DNA of 64,000 bases from Streptomyces sp. HUAS ZL42 (GTDB lineage Bacteria; Actinomycetota; Actinomycetes; Streptomycetales; Streptomycetaceae), in NCBI RefSeq assembly GCF_040782645.1, contig NZ_CP160403.1, forward strand, positions 2,666,001-2,730,000, written 5' to 3'. The position numbers were made by a program, and so were the translations under genes. Each line of letters opens with the position of its first letter. Within the stretch, counting starts at the first letter, position 1. Below are positions 8,724 to 17,305 of the stretch, piece after piece. A model generated the notes under the pieces. It saw only the letters and a program-made list of their open reading frames with translations. It had not been told where the DNA came from and made no database searches.

Positions 8724-10031
8724 ATGGTGGTTGATACATTCACACAGGACAAGGTTGGAAGGGTTTCGAAGAGGTTCCGAAGGCGACTCGAGGAGGACAC
8801 CATCAGTACGCCCCCGCCGCTCCGCTTCGGCGTCAACTACACCCCTCGTCGGGGCTGGTTCCACTCCTGGCACGACTTCGATCCGCGGCAGGCGCGGGAG
8901 GACCTGGCACAGATCGCCGGGCTGGGCCTGGACCACGTCCGGGTCTTCCACCTCTGGCCGCTCCTCCAGCCGAACCGTACTCTCATCCGGGCCGCCGCCG
9001 TCGACCAGCTGACCCAACTGGTCGATCTTGCTGGCGAGTTCGGTCTCGATGTGCTAGTGGACGGCGTGCAGGGCCATCTGTCGAGCTTCGACTTCTACCC
9101 GGCGTGGACCCGCACCTGGCACCACCGCAACGTGTTCACGGACCCCGACGCGATCGAGGCGCAGGCCGGCCTGCTGCGCACGCTCGGGCGCGCCCTGGCC
9201 GGCCGTCCGAACCTCATCGGACTGCAGCTCGGCAACGAGCTGAACAACCTGGTCGAACACAACCCGGTGACGGCGGCCGAGGTGGACCACTACCTCGACT
9301 CACTGCTGGCCGCCGCCCGGGACGGCCTCGGCGAGGGCGGCGGCCTGGTCACGCACTCCGCCTACGACGCCGCCTGGTACGACGACGACCACCCCTTCAC
9401 CCCGCAGGCCTCCGCCCGCAAGGGCGATCTGACCACCGTCCACCCGTGGGTGTTCACCGGCGACTGCGCCCGCCGCTACGGCCCGCGCTCACCGCAGGTG
9501 CTGCACCTCGCCGAGTACGGCGTGGAGCTCGCCAAGGCCTACGCCACCGACCCCGCTCGCCCGGTCTGGGTGCAGGAGACCGGAGCACCCGAACCCCACA
9601 TCCCCGCCGCCGACGCCCCGGACTTCGCCCGCGCGACCCTGCTGAACGCGGCCGGCTGCACGGACCTGTGGGGCGTGACCTGGTGGTGCTCCCACGACGT
9701 CGACCACGACCTGGCCGACTACCCCGAACTCGAGTACACGCTGGGCCTGTTCGACTCGGCGGGCCGCACCAAGCCCATCGCGAAGACCCTCTCCGAAACG
9801 ATCAACGAGCTGCGCACGAGTCCGCGGTCGCCGCAGGCACGGAAGACGGCTCTGGTTCTGGACTGCACACCGAGCACACGCTCGGTGTCGGGTCCGGGCG
9901 GGGCCTTCTTCGAGGAGTGGATGCGCCTGCGGACGGAGGGCGCACGTCCGGCGGTGGTGCCGGCGGGACGGGCGGAGGACACGGGGTACTTGGCGGCGCG
10001 GGGAATCATGGAGCCGGTGCGGGTGGGATGA
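8724..10031 (+). CDS. Cellulase-family (GH5-like) glycoside hydrolase
   Basis: A cytoplasmic-looking (beta/alpha)8 glycosidase, about 410-435 residues. The acid/base glutamate sits in GLQLGNELNN and the nucleophile glutamate in VWVQETGAPEPH, as in clan GH-A, and the N-terminal RFGVNYTPRRGW starts the first strand. No signal peptide is visible. The start is doubtful. The ATG at 8724 leaves only 8 bp to the divergent kinase start and adds a 26-residue basic leader. A perfect AGGAGG at 8791-8796 is followed after 5 bases by an in-frame ATC at 8802, and the protein from there (ISTPPPLRFGVNYTP) begins where a plain GH-A domain should. I give the standard-codon start as the outer limit and think 8802 more likely. 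It probably releases sugars from intracellular oligosaccharides for the neighbouring kinase. Confidence 0.82.
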   Translation: MVVDTFTQDKVGRVSKRFRRRLEEDTISTPPPLRFGVNYTPRRGWFHSWHDFDPRQAREDLAQIAGLGLDHVRVFHLWPLLQPNRTLIRAAAVDQLTQLVDLAGEFGLDVLVDGVQGHLSSFDFYPAWTRTWHHRNVFTDPDAIEAQAGLLRTLGRALAGRPNLIGLQLGNELNNLVEHNPVTAAEVDHYLDSLLAAARDGLGEGGGLVTHSAYDAAWYDDDHPFTPQASARKGDLTTVHPWVFTGDCARRYGPRSPQVLHLAEYGVELAKAYATDPARPVWVQETGAPEPHIPAADAPDFARATLLNAAGCTDLWGVTWWCSHDVDHDLADYPELEYTLGLFDSAGRTKPIAKTLSETINELRTSPRSPQARKTALVLDCTPSTRSVSGPGGAFFEEWMRLRTEGARPAVVPAGRAEDTGYLAARGIMEPVRVG

Positions 10032-10100
10032 GGTGACGGGCGGGCGTGGTCCCGCTCGGCCCGGCTGTACGAACTGCGGGGGCCCGTCGCCCACGCGCCC

Positions 10101-11150
10101 GTGACCCTTCGGCTGCCGGACACCGTGCCGTCACACCGGGCGGCAACGTTTCCAGTCGTGTCCCTTCCGCTCGACACCGCACCCCGGGCGCTCCCCACGC
10201 CCGCCCGCCCCCTGTCCTCCACCCGCCTCCTCCGCTGGACCCTGAGCCTGCTGCCCCTGCTGCTGATCGCGGTATGGGCGGCGGTCGACCGGCGTGCCGT
10301 ACGCGACGGCGCCGCCCGGCTGGCCTCCGCCGACCCCTGGTGGCTGCTGGCCGGGGTCCTGTTCACCTGCCTGGGCTGGGTGGCCGCCGCATGCTGCCGT
10401 CAGGGCGCCGTGCCGGAACGGCTGCCACCGGGCCCGCTGCTGGCCTCGCAGTTCGCCGCGGGCTCCGCGAACCACGTGCTCCCGGCGAGCATCGGAGCCC
10501 ATGCCGTCACTCTGCGTTTCCTGCAGCGCAATGGCGTCCCCCTGACCCGGGCCACCGCCTCACTCGCCCTCTACTCCCTGGTCAGGCCGGTCGCGAAGAC
10601 GCTGGTGCTGCTGGTCTTCCTGGTCGCCTTCCCCGAGTTGCTGCACCTCGGTGAACTCCTCCCGGACGGGCGGACGTCCGCCCTGGTGGCCGGATGCGCG
10701 GTGACGGTCGTCGTCACGGCCGCCGCGCTCCTGACGGCCGTGCGCCGGCTGCGCCGCCCCGTCCTCGACTGCCTGCGCACCGCGCTGACCGACGTACGGC
10801 TGCTGCACACCCGGCCCTCTCGCGTCCTCGCCCTCTGGGGCGGGGCGGCCGCCGCCCCGCTGCTCCAGGGGAGCACGATCGCGTCGGTCGGGTTCTCGCT
10901 CGGCCTGCCCCTGTCCTGGACGCAGGTCGTCCTCGCACTGCTCGTCGCCAGCACCGCGGTCGGGGCGGTGCCCGCACCCGGCGGCATCGGTCCCGTGGAC
11001 GCGGCCCTGGTGTTCACCATGGTCGCCTTCGGCGCTCCGATGCCCCTGGCCACGGCGACCGTCATCGGCTACCGCGTCCTGAGCGTGTGGCTGCCGCTGC
11101 TGCCGGGGGCGCTGGTGCTGTCGATCCTCGTGCAGCGCAAGATGCTGTGA
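10101..11150 (+). CDS. UPF0104 / lysylphosphatidylglycerol synthase TM-region-like membrane protein
   Basis: A 349-residue integral membrane protein with about seven or eight hydrophobic segments, for example LLPLLLIAVWAAV near residue 55, the segment around LLAGVLFTCLGW and the last one ending in GALVLSILVQRKML. The loop PAPGGIGPVDAAL is the hallmark of the UPF0104/YbhN family, which shares its fold with the flippase part of MprF. Members are thought to move lipids or lipid-linked precursors across the membrane. No synthase domain is attached. The GTG at 10101 has no clear ribosome-binding site; GTG at 10158 is an alternative that trims a poorly structured leader. It stands alone between the glycosidase and the aromatic-acid locus. 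Confidence 0.8.
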   Translation: MTLRLPDTVPSHRAATFPVVSLPLDTAPRALPTPARPLSSTRLLRWTLSLLPLLLIAVWAAVDRRAVRDGAARLASADPWWLLAGVLFTCLGWVAAACCRQGAVPERLPPGPLLASQFAAGSANHVLPASIGAHAVTLRFLQRNGVPLTRATASLALYSLVRPVAKTLVLLVFLVAFPELLHLGELLPDGRTSALVAGCAVTVVVTAAALLTAVRRLRRPVLDCLRTALTDVRLLHTRPSRVLALWGGAAAAPLLQGSTIASVGFSLGLPLSWTQVVLALLVASTAVGAVPAPGGIGPVDAALVFTMVAFGAPMPLATATVIGYRVLSVWLPLLPGALVLSILVQRKML

Positions 11151-11243
11151 GCCGAAGGATGACATATTTCCCCACGGCCGTAGTCAATCCATCGCGCCAT
11201 CCCATGAGAACGTCGTGGACTTGAGCTTCTTATGTTTCGATCC

Positions 11244-11275
11244 ATTGACGGCCGCCTCGAATATGACACACACTG
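11244..11275 (+). promoter_or_regulatory. Promoter block of the MFS permease gene, shared with the hydroxylase operon
   Basis: The 32 bases begin ATTGACG and carry TGACACACA at offset 20. The same two blocks at the same spacing occur at 13639-13670 before the hydroxylase gene. TTGACG can serve as -35 with CACACT 18 bases on as a weak -10. The TGACACACA part may be a binding site for the PaaX regulator coded between them. The promoter reading is inference from sequence. Confidence 0.5.
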
Positions 11276-11328
11276 CTGGCCATCCCAGCCATCTCAGCCG
11301 AGCCGCGGCAGATGCGAAGGAGGCAGCC

Positions 11329-12645
11329 ATGAGACGCCCGCCCACCCCCACGACCCGGCGACCGGAGCTTCTGGTCACCGCGCTGTGCTTCGCCGTGATC
11401 GTCTTCGACGGGTACGACCTGATCGTGTACGGCGCCAGCGTTCCGGCGCTGCTGCAGTACAAGCCGTGGGGACTGACGCCGGCGACGGCCGGTGTCATCG
11501 GCAGCTACGCCCTGGTGGGCATGCTGGTCGGCGCGCTGATCGCGGGGGCGGTGACCGATGTGGTCGGACGACGGAAAGTCATGCTGACCGGCGTCACCTG
11601 GTTCTCGGTCGCGATGATCGGGTGTGCGCTCGCGCCCGACGCCACCTGGTTCGGTGTCTTCCGGCTGCTCGCCGGACTGGGGCTCGGTGGCGTGATGCCG
11701 ACCGCCGTCGCCCTGACCGCCGAGTACTCCGACCCGAGCCGCCGCAGTTTCAACAACGCGCTCATGTTCTCCGGGTACGCCGTGGGCGGCATCCTCGCCG
11801 CGGTGCTGGCCATGGCGCTGCTGCCCGTGTGGGGATTCCGGTTCCTGTTCGGCATCGGCGCCCTCCCGCTGGTGATGCTGCCGCTGCTGGTGCGGCACGT
11901 GCCGGAGTCGCTGGTGTTCCTGGTCACGCGGGGCCGCCACGAGGAGGCCGCGCGGACCGCCGCCCGGCTGGGCGTCCCGGTGCCGTCCGCTCCCGAAGCG
12001 CCCGCCGCCGGCAAGACCGGGAGGGGACCGCTCGCGCTGTTCACCCAGGGCAACGCGGTGCCCTCACTGCTGTTCGCGCTGACGAGCTTCTTCGGCCTCC
12101 TCCTCGTCTACGGGCTGAACACCTGGCTCCCGCAGATCATGCGGTCCGCGGGCTACCCCCTCTCCAGCTCCCTGCTCTTCCTGCTGATGATGAACCTGGG
12201 CGCGGTCGTCGGCTCGGTGCTGTTCTCACCGCTGGGCGACCGGTTCGGCATGAAGCCGGTCACCCTGCTCTCCTTCCTGGCGGCCGCCGCCTCGATGTCC
12301 CTGCTCAGCGTCGCCACCGCCGCACCGCTGATGTACGCCCTCGTGGCCGTGGCGGGCTTCGGCACGATCGGCGCCCAGATCCTGGTCCTCGGGTACGTCG
12401 CCCAGCACTTCCCGGTGGACGTCCGGGCCACCGCGCTCGGCTGGACGCTCGGCATCGGCCGCTTCGGCGCCATCACCGGACCGCTGTTCGGCGGCCTCCT
12501 GCTGTCCTCCGGAGTCAGCACCGAGTGGAACTTCTACGCCTTCGCCATCCCCGCGGCGCTCGCCACGGCCGTCGTGCTCCTGCTCCCGGGCAGGCCCGCG
12601 CCCGCCGCGGCCCCGGCGGACCGGATGGAGGTGCAGACCGCCTGA
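11329..12645 (+). CDS. MFS aromatic-acid permease (AAHS family)
   Basis: A 438-residue, twelve-helix major-facilitator transporter. FDGYDLIVYG in helix 1 is typical of the aromatic acid:H+ symporter family (PcaK, BenK), and the loop after helix 2 carries the MFS signature VVGRRKVMLTG. A second copy of this loop, GDRFGMKPVT, follows helix 8. The ATG at 11329 is chosen because AAGGAGG precedes it by 5 bases; upstream readings only add a non-membrane leader. It probably imports a benzoate-type acid such as salicylate for the downstream operon, with which it shares a promoter block. It converges on the PaaX gene over a strong hairpin terminator. Confidence 0.87.
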   Translation: MRRPPTPTTRRPELLVTALCFAVIVFDGYDLIVYGASVPALLQYKPWGLTPATAGVIGSYALVGMLVGALIAGAVTDVVGRRKVMLTGVTWFSVAMIGCALAPDATWFGVFRLLAGLGLGGVMPTAVALTAEYSDPSRRSFNNALMFSGYAVGGILAAVLAMALLPVWGFRFLFGIGALPLVMLPLLVRHVPESLVFLVTRGRHEEAARTAARLGVPVPSAPEAPAAGKTGRGPLALFTQGNAVPSLLFALTSFFGLLLVYGLNTWLPQIMRSAGYPLSSSLLFLLMMNLGAVVGSVLFSPLGDRFGMKPVTLLSFLAAAASMSLLSVATAAPLMYALVAVAGFGTIGAQILVLGYVAQHFPVDVRATALGWTLGIGRFGAITGPLFGGLLLSSGVSTEWNFYAFAIPAALATAVVLLLPGRPAPAAAPADRMEVQTA

Positions 12646-12668
12646 CATGGCGCCGCTCCCCCGAAGCC

Positions 12669-12711
12669 GAGCGCCGGGGCCGCCGTACGTCGTACGGCGG
12701 CCCCGGCGCTC
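12669..12711. terminator. Bidirectional terminator hairpin between the permease and PaaX genes
   Basis: A perfect 20-bp inverted repeat: arm 12669-12688, 3-base loop 12689-12691, arm 12692-12711. It sits in the short gap between two convergent genes, so it can stop transcription from both sides. No T-run follows, as is usual for streptomycete terminators. Confidence 0.85.
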
Positions 12712-12728
12712 TCGTATGCCCCTCCCGG

Positions 12729-13544
12729 CTACCCCTGCGCCACAGGGCGCGTACCGGCCACCTCGTCGTAGAAGGACTCGGCCGACGGGCCGAGGAGTTC
12801 GTGGGCCTCCAGGAACATCTCGTGCGCCTCGTGGCCCACCCAGCCCGCCGGGAGGAGTTCGGTCGGCAGGTCGGGGTCGCGGAAGGGGAACTTGCGGTAG
12901 TCGTACGTCAGTTGCATGCGCTCGACCAGCGCCTCCTCCGGGCCGAGGTGCCCGCCCCGGTAGGACGGCATCCGGCTGCGGTAGGTGCGCAGCAGCTCCC
13001 GGTAGTCGTCGTTGAGGGCGTCCAGGTCCCAGCAGCGGGCGGCCATCTCGCGGTCGACGGGGAGCCCGCCGGACTGGCAGCGCAGGGTGTCCAGACGTAC
13101 GGCCGACTCGTCGGCGAACTTCTCCCGCACCTGCCGGATCCGGTCGTGCGGGGAGACGTACGTGGACGGGGCCAGCGGGCCGAAGCCCAGCCAGGCCAGC
13201 TCCTTGCGGATGCGGTCACGGACGCCGCGCTCGGTCTCGGGCACCGAGTAGATGACCATGTGCCAGTGGCGGTCCCAGTCGGACGGCGCCCGGTCGAAGA
13301 TGCGTGAGCGGCCCTCGTCGAGCAGCTGGAGACTCCGCGTGTTGAGCGTGTAGAGCGTCTCCCTGCCCTCGCGCCGCACGTCGAACCAGCCCTCCTTGCG
13401 CAGCCGTGCGAGCACCACCCGCACGGTGCTGTCACCGACGCCGAAGCAGCCCATCAGCGTGCTGAGGGTGCGCAGCCGGGCGGCGCCGCCGCGGTAGCGG
13501 ACGTAGTCGCCGAACAGGTCGAAGACGATGGATCGAGGCTTCAC
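12729..13544 (-). CDS. PaaX-family transcriptional repressor
   Basis: A 271-residue regulator. The N-terminal winged helix (residues 1-75, with GDSTVRVVLARLRKEGW as recognition region) is followed by the PaaX middle and C-terminal domains (HWHMVIYSVPETER, later WDLDALNDDYRELL). PaaX proteins repress aromatic-acid catabolic operons and are released by an aryl-CoA, classically phenylacetyl-CoA. The GTG start at 13544 directly precedes MKPRSIVFDLFGDY, the usual N-terminus. It is divergent from the hydroxylase operon and convergent with the permease gene. The likely inducer here is the aryl-CoA made by the operon, an inference. Confidence 0.9.
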   Translation of the reverse strand: MKPRSIVFDLFGDYVRYRGGAARLRTLSTLMGCFGVGDSTVRVVLARLRKEGWFDVRREGRETLYTLNTRSLQLLDEGRSRIFDRAPSDWDRHWHMVIYSVPETERGVRDRIRKELAWLGFGPLAPSTYVSPHDRIRQVREKFADESAVRLDTLRCQSGGLPVDREMAARCWDLDALNDDYRELLRTYRSRMPSYRGGHLGPEEALVERMQLTYDYRKFPFRDPDLPTELLPAGWVGHEAHEMFLEAHELLGPSAESFYDEVAGTRPVAQG

Positions 13545-13638
13545 GGAAACCGACTATGTCATACGGACGGCCGTGGCGAGGGTGCCTCGCATTGCCCGCC
13601 TGGCCAGGCAGCACGCGAACGGGAATGCGTAACAAATG

Positions 13639-13670
13639 ATTGACGCCCGTAGCTTGAGTGACACACAATG
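13639..13670 (+). promoter_or_regulatory. Promoter block of the hydroxylase operon, shared with the permease gene
   Basis: ATTGACG at 13639 and TGACACACA at 13659 repeat the permease promoter block with identical spacing; the bases between are mostly different. TTGACG with CACAAT 18 bases downstream makes a plausible promoter. The block lies in the PaaX-hydroxylase divergent region, 50 bases before the hydroxylase start. Confidence 0.52.
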
Positions 13671-13719
13671 TCGGCGTGCGGGCCGGCCCGCTCCGATACT
13701 GGACATGGAGGCACAAGCC

Positions 13720-15246
13720 ATGGTTTCTCGGATCGCTTGCGTGGGAGGAGGCCCCGGCGGGCTGTTCTTCGCAACGCTCCTCAAGCAGGCCGATCCGTCG
13801 GTCGAGGTGACGGTCTTCGAGCGCAACCGCCCGGACGACACCTTCGGTTTCGGCGTGGTCTTCTCCGACGCGACCCTGGCCGGCATCCACGCGGCCGACC
13901 CGGTCCTGCGCACCGCGCTCGCCGAGCACGGGCGGCACTGGGACGACATCGAGGTGCGCCTCAAGGGCCGGCGGATCCGCTGCGGCGGCAACGGCATGGC
14001 GGCCATCACCCGCAAGACCCTGCTCCAGCTGCTGCACCGGCGGGCCGAGGAGGTCGGAGTCGACCTCCGGTTCAGCCACGAGATCCCCGCCGATCCTGCG
14101 CAGCCGGCCGACTACGACCTGATCGTGGCCGCCGACGGCGCCAACTCCCGCTTGCGCGACCGGCTCGCCGACGAGCTGGTGCCGGAGGTGGAGGTCGCGA
14201 CCGCCAAGTTCATCTGGTTCGGGACGAGTTATCTCTTCGACGGGCTGACCTTCGTCCACGAGCACGGTCCGCACGGCACGTTCGCCGTGCACGGCTATCC
14301 GATCAGCGACGGCGTCAGCACCTTCATCGTCGAGACGGACGAGGACTCCTGGCGCAGGGCGGGGCTCGACGAGTTCGACACCGCGCAGCCGCCCGGCCCG
14401 AGCGACGAGAAGAGCAAGCAGTACCTGGAGAAGCTCTTCGCCGAGCAGATCGACGGCCATGAGCTCCTCGTCAACAACTCCCGCTGGGGCAACTTCCGCA
14501 CCCGCCGCACCCGCCGCTGGCACAGCGGCAACGTCGTCCTGCTCGGCGACGCCGCCCACACCGCGCACTTCTCCGTCGGCTCCGGCACCAAGATGGCCAT
14601 GGAGGACGCCATCGCCCTCGCCGACAGCCTCCTCGCCCACCGCGACGACCTGCCCGGCGCCCTGGAGGCGTACGAGGCGGCCGCGCGGCCCTCGGTGGAG
14701 CGGATCCAGGCCTCCGCCCGGCCGAGCCTGTCCTGGTGGGAGCACTTCGGGCGCTACCACGACGCGTTCGAGCCGACCCGGTTCGCCTTCCACTTCATCT
14801 CCCGCAGCATCGGCAAGGAGCGGATCGCACGCCGCGACCCGGAGTTCGTGGAGCAGGTCGTACGGGAATGGCGCGCCGCACACGAGGGGCGCGACCCCCT
14901 GGAGACGCCGCTGCGGGTGGGCGAGCGGGAGTTCGGCGGACGGTGGGTCACGGCCACGGAACTGAATGACATGGAGTCGGAGTGTCTCCGGCTCACCGCA
15001 CCGGACACCGAGGCACAACTCCCGGAGATGTACGAGGAGTTGGCCCGCGCAGCACGCGGCACCACCCCGCCCGCGCTCGTCGCGGTACGGGGCGGCACCC
15101 CGCTCACCCGCTCGCTGCTCGCGGAGCAGGCCCGGCTGGTGCACGGCGTGCCCGCACTGATCGTGGAGGACGGAATGGACGACGACCGGGCCGAGACGCT
15201 GCTGCTGTCCGGACGGGCCGACCTCGTGGCACGGGGGCGGGTATGA
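13720..15246 (+). CDS. FAD-dependent aryl-CoA monooxygenase, salicylyl-CoA 5-hydroxylase-like
   Basis: A 508-residue class A flavoprotein monooxygenase. FAD motifs are GGGPGG (residues 9-14), AADGANS (138-144) and GDAAHTAHF (276-284), followed by SGTKMAMEDAIAL. This last block and FGFGVVFSDATL match the N-terminal hydroxylase part of salicylyl-CoA 5-hydroxylases and anthraniloyl-CoA monooxygenases, rather than free-acid hydroxylases. The ene-reductase part of the large bifunctional enzymes is absent. It would convert salicylyl-CoA to gentisyl-CoA with NAD(P)H and O2. ATG 13720 has GGAGG 9 bases before it. It overlaps the next gene by ATGA and is under the shared promoter block. Family secure; substrate inferred from neighbours (SdgC-like pathway). 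Confidence 0.83.
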   Translation: MVSRIACVGGGPGGLFFATLLKQADPSVEVTVFERNRPDDTFGFGVVFSDATLAGIHAADPVLRTALAEHGRHWDDIEVRLKGRRIRCGGNGMAAITRKTLLQLLHRRAEEVGVDLRFSHEIPADPAQPADYDLIVAADGANSRLRDRLADELVPEVEVATAKFIWFGTSYLFDGLTFVHEHGPHGTFAVHGYPISDGVSTFIVETDEDSWRRAGLDEFDTAQPPGPSDEKSKQYLEKLFAEQIDGHELLVNNSRWGNFRTRRTRRWHSGNVVLLGDAAHTAHFSVGSGTKMAMEDAIALADSLLAHRDDLPGALEAYEAAARPSVERIQASARPSLSWWEHFGRYHDAFEPTRFAFHFISRSIGKERIARRDPEFVEQVVREWRAAHEGRDPLETPLRVGEREFGGRWVTATELNDMESECLRLTAPDTEAQLPEMYEELARAARGTTPPALVAVRGGTPLTRSLLAEQARLVHGVPALIVEDGMDDDRAETLLLSGRADLVARGRV

Positions 15247-17294
15247 CCACGAACCTGACACCGCTGTTCGCGCCCGAGGGCGTGGTCGTGATCGGCGCCT
15301 CGCGGCAGAGCGGCAAGCTGGGCGCGGCCATGGCCCGCTCCCTGGCCTCCTTCCCGGGCGCCCGAGCCCTGGTCAACGCGCGCCGCCCGGACCCCTCCGA
15401 GGGCGTGTACGCGTCCGTGGCCGAAGCCGCCGAGCACACCGCGGGACGACTCGACCTGGCCGTGCTCTGCGTGCCCGCGCCCGGTTGCGCGGACGCGCTG
15501 GCCGAGGTGGCCGCGGCGGGCTGCCGGGCCGCGCTGGTCTGCGCGGGCGGTTTCGGCGAGGCGGGCCCGGAGGGCGAGGAGCACGCGGACGCCCTGCGCC
15601 GCGTCGCCCGGAAGACGGGGATCCGGCTGCTCGGCCCGAACACCTCCGGCTTCTTCGCCCCCCACCTGGGGCTGACGGCCAGCTTCGTGCCCGCGGCCGG
15701 GCAGCTTCCGGCCGGGGAGGTCGCGGTGGTCGCGGCCAGCGGCGGCGTCAACCACGCGCTCTCCTTCGACCTGGCCGCCGCGGGCAACGGGATCGGCCTC
15801 GGCGTGGGCATCGGGGCCGGCCTCGACGTGACCGCCGCGGACGTCCTCGAGCACCTCGCGGAGGACGGTCGTACGACGGCCGTGGCGCTGCACGTGGAGA
15901 CGGTGCCGGACGGGCCACGGCTCGTTGCCGCCGTACGCCTGGCCGCCGCCGTCAAGCCGGTCGTCGCGCTGGTCGTCGGACAGAGTGACGTCGGCGACTT
16001 CGCCCGGTCGCACACCGGGGCGCTGGCCACCAGCTGGCGTACGACACGGGCCGCCCTGCGGCAGGCCGGGGCGGTGGTCGTGGACGACGAGCGGGAGCTG
16101 GTCGACGCGCTCACCGCGCTCTCCCGCGTCCGGTTGCGCCCCCACCCCGCCCCCGGCCTCGGCATCGTGACAGCCCAGGCCGGACCGGGGCTGCTGCTGG
16201 CGGACCGGGCGGGCACCGACGGCGTCCGGATGCCGGAGCTGGCCGAGGCCACACAGCGCACGCTCGCCGGTCTGCTCCCCCCGCTCACCTACCAGCGCAA
16301 CCCGGTCGACACCGGGCGGCCCGCCGAGACCTTCGCCCGTGTGCTCGACACCACGGCCGCGGATCCTGAGGTGGACCTGCTCGCCGTCTACGCCCTCGCC
16401 GAGCCCGACAGCGTCGATGTCGCCTCGGCTGCCCAGGACGCCGGTCTCGGCGCCGAGTCCCCGGCCGTGGTGGTCGTCGGCGGGCTTCCCGAGGACGTGG
16501 CCGAGCAGCGGGCCAGGCTGCACAAGGCGGGGATTCCGGCGCTCGCCGGACCGGCGTCCGCCGCCAATGCCGTACGGGCCCTGGTGGCACACGCGCGCCG
16601 GCGGGCGCCGCGGGACGGGATCGCCACCGCGACCGGAGCGGGCGCCCCCGTACCCCCCGGCCCGCTCGACGAACACGCCGCCAAGACGTTCCTCACCGAC
16701 CTCGGCATCCGCACCCCGAACCGGGTCGCCTGCGACTCCCCCGCCGACGCCCACCACGCGCTGCGGCTGCTCGGCGGCCCTGTCGCCGTCAAGGTGCTCG
16801 ACGCGGCGATCCTCCACAAGACGGAGGCCGGCGGGGTCCACCTGGGCGTGCGCACACCCGACGAGTTGGACACGGCACTTCACGCCATAGGGCCGGGCCG
16901 CTACCTGGTGGAGGCGATGGCCCCGCCGGGGATCGACCTCGTGCTCGGGGCGAGGCGGGATCCCGTGTTCGGGCCGGTCGTGCTGGCCGGCCTCGGCGGT
17001 ACGGCCGCCGAGGCGCTCGCCGACGTGGCGATCCGGCTCGCCCCGCTCTCCCCGGCCGAGGCCGCCTCGATGCCCGACGACCTGGCGGCCCGCGCGCTGC
17101 TCGACGGCTGGCGCGGCGGACCGGCGCTGGACCGGGCCGAGTTCGGCGGGGTCGTCTCGGTGCTCGCCGCGGCCCTCGTCGCGAGCCCCGGCACCGCCGA
17201 GATCGAGATCAACCCGCTGCGGCTCACCGCCGAAGGGCTGATCGCGCTGGACGCCGTGATCGTCCCGACCGCTTCACCCGCACAGGACCGCTGA
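15243..17294 (+). CDS. ADP-forming acyl-CoA synthetase (acetate-CoA ligase family), SdgB-like candidate
   Basis: A 683-residue protein with the fused alpha-beta layout of NDP-forming acyl-CoA synthetases. The CoA-binding Rossmann domain begins VVVIGASRQSGKLG. A second succinyl-CoA-ligase-like domain contains RSHTGALATSW, where the phospho-histidine normally sits. An ATP-grasp domain (from about residue 475) includes VAVKVLDAAILHKTEAGGVH and ends IEINPLRLT. It forms a CoA thioester with ATP, or in salicylate operons may take over an acyl-adenylate made by the neighbouring ligase. ATG 15243 overlaps the hydroxylase stop. Having both this and an AMP-forming ligase in one operon resembles the salicylyl-AMP/salicylyl-CoA pair of the sdg pathway; this assignment is inference. 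Confidence 0.8.
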   Translation: MTTNLTPLFAPEGVVVIGASRQSGKLGAAMARSLASFPGARALVNARRPDPSEGVYASVAEAAEHTAGRLDLAVLCVPAPGCADALAEVAAAGCRAALVCAGGFGEAGPEGEEHADALRRVARKTGIRLLGPNTSGFFAPHLGLTASFVPAAGQLPAGEVAVVAASGGVNHALSFDLAAAGNGIGLGVGIGAGLDVTAADVLEHLAEDGRTTAVALHVETVPDGPRLVAAVRLAAAVKPVVALVVGQSDVGDFARSHTGALATSWRTTRAALRQAGAVVVDDERELVDALTALSRVRLRPHPAPGLGIVTAQAGPGLLLADRAGTDGVRMPELAEATQRTLAGLLPPLTYQRNPVDTGRPAETFARVLDTTAADPEVDLLAVYALAEPDSVDVASAAQDAGLGAESPAVVVVGGLPEDVAEQRARLHKAGIPALAGPASAANAVRALVAHARRRAPRDGIATATGAGAPVPPGPLDEHAAKTFLTDLGIRTPNRVACDSPADAHHALRLLGGPVAVKVLDAAILHKTEAGGVHLGVRTPDELDTALHAIGPGRYLVEAMAPPGIDLVLGARRDPVFGPVVLAGLGGTAAEALADVAIRLAPLSPAEAASMPDDLAARALLDGWRGGPALDRAEFGGVVSVLAAALVASPGTAEIEINPLRLTAEGLIALDAVIVPTASPAQDR

Positions 17295-17305
17295 GGAGGA
17301 CGACC

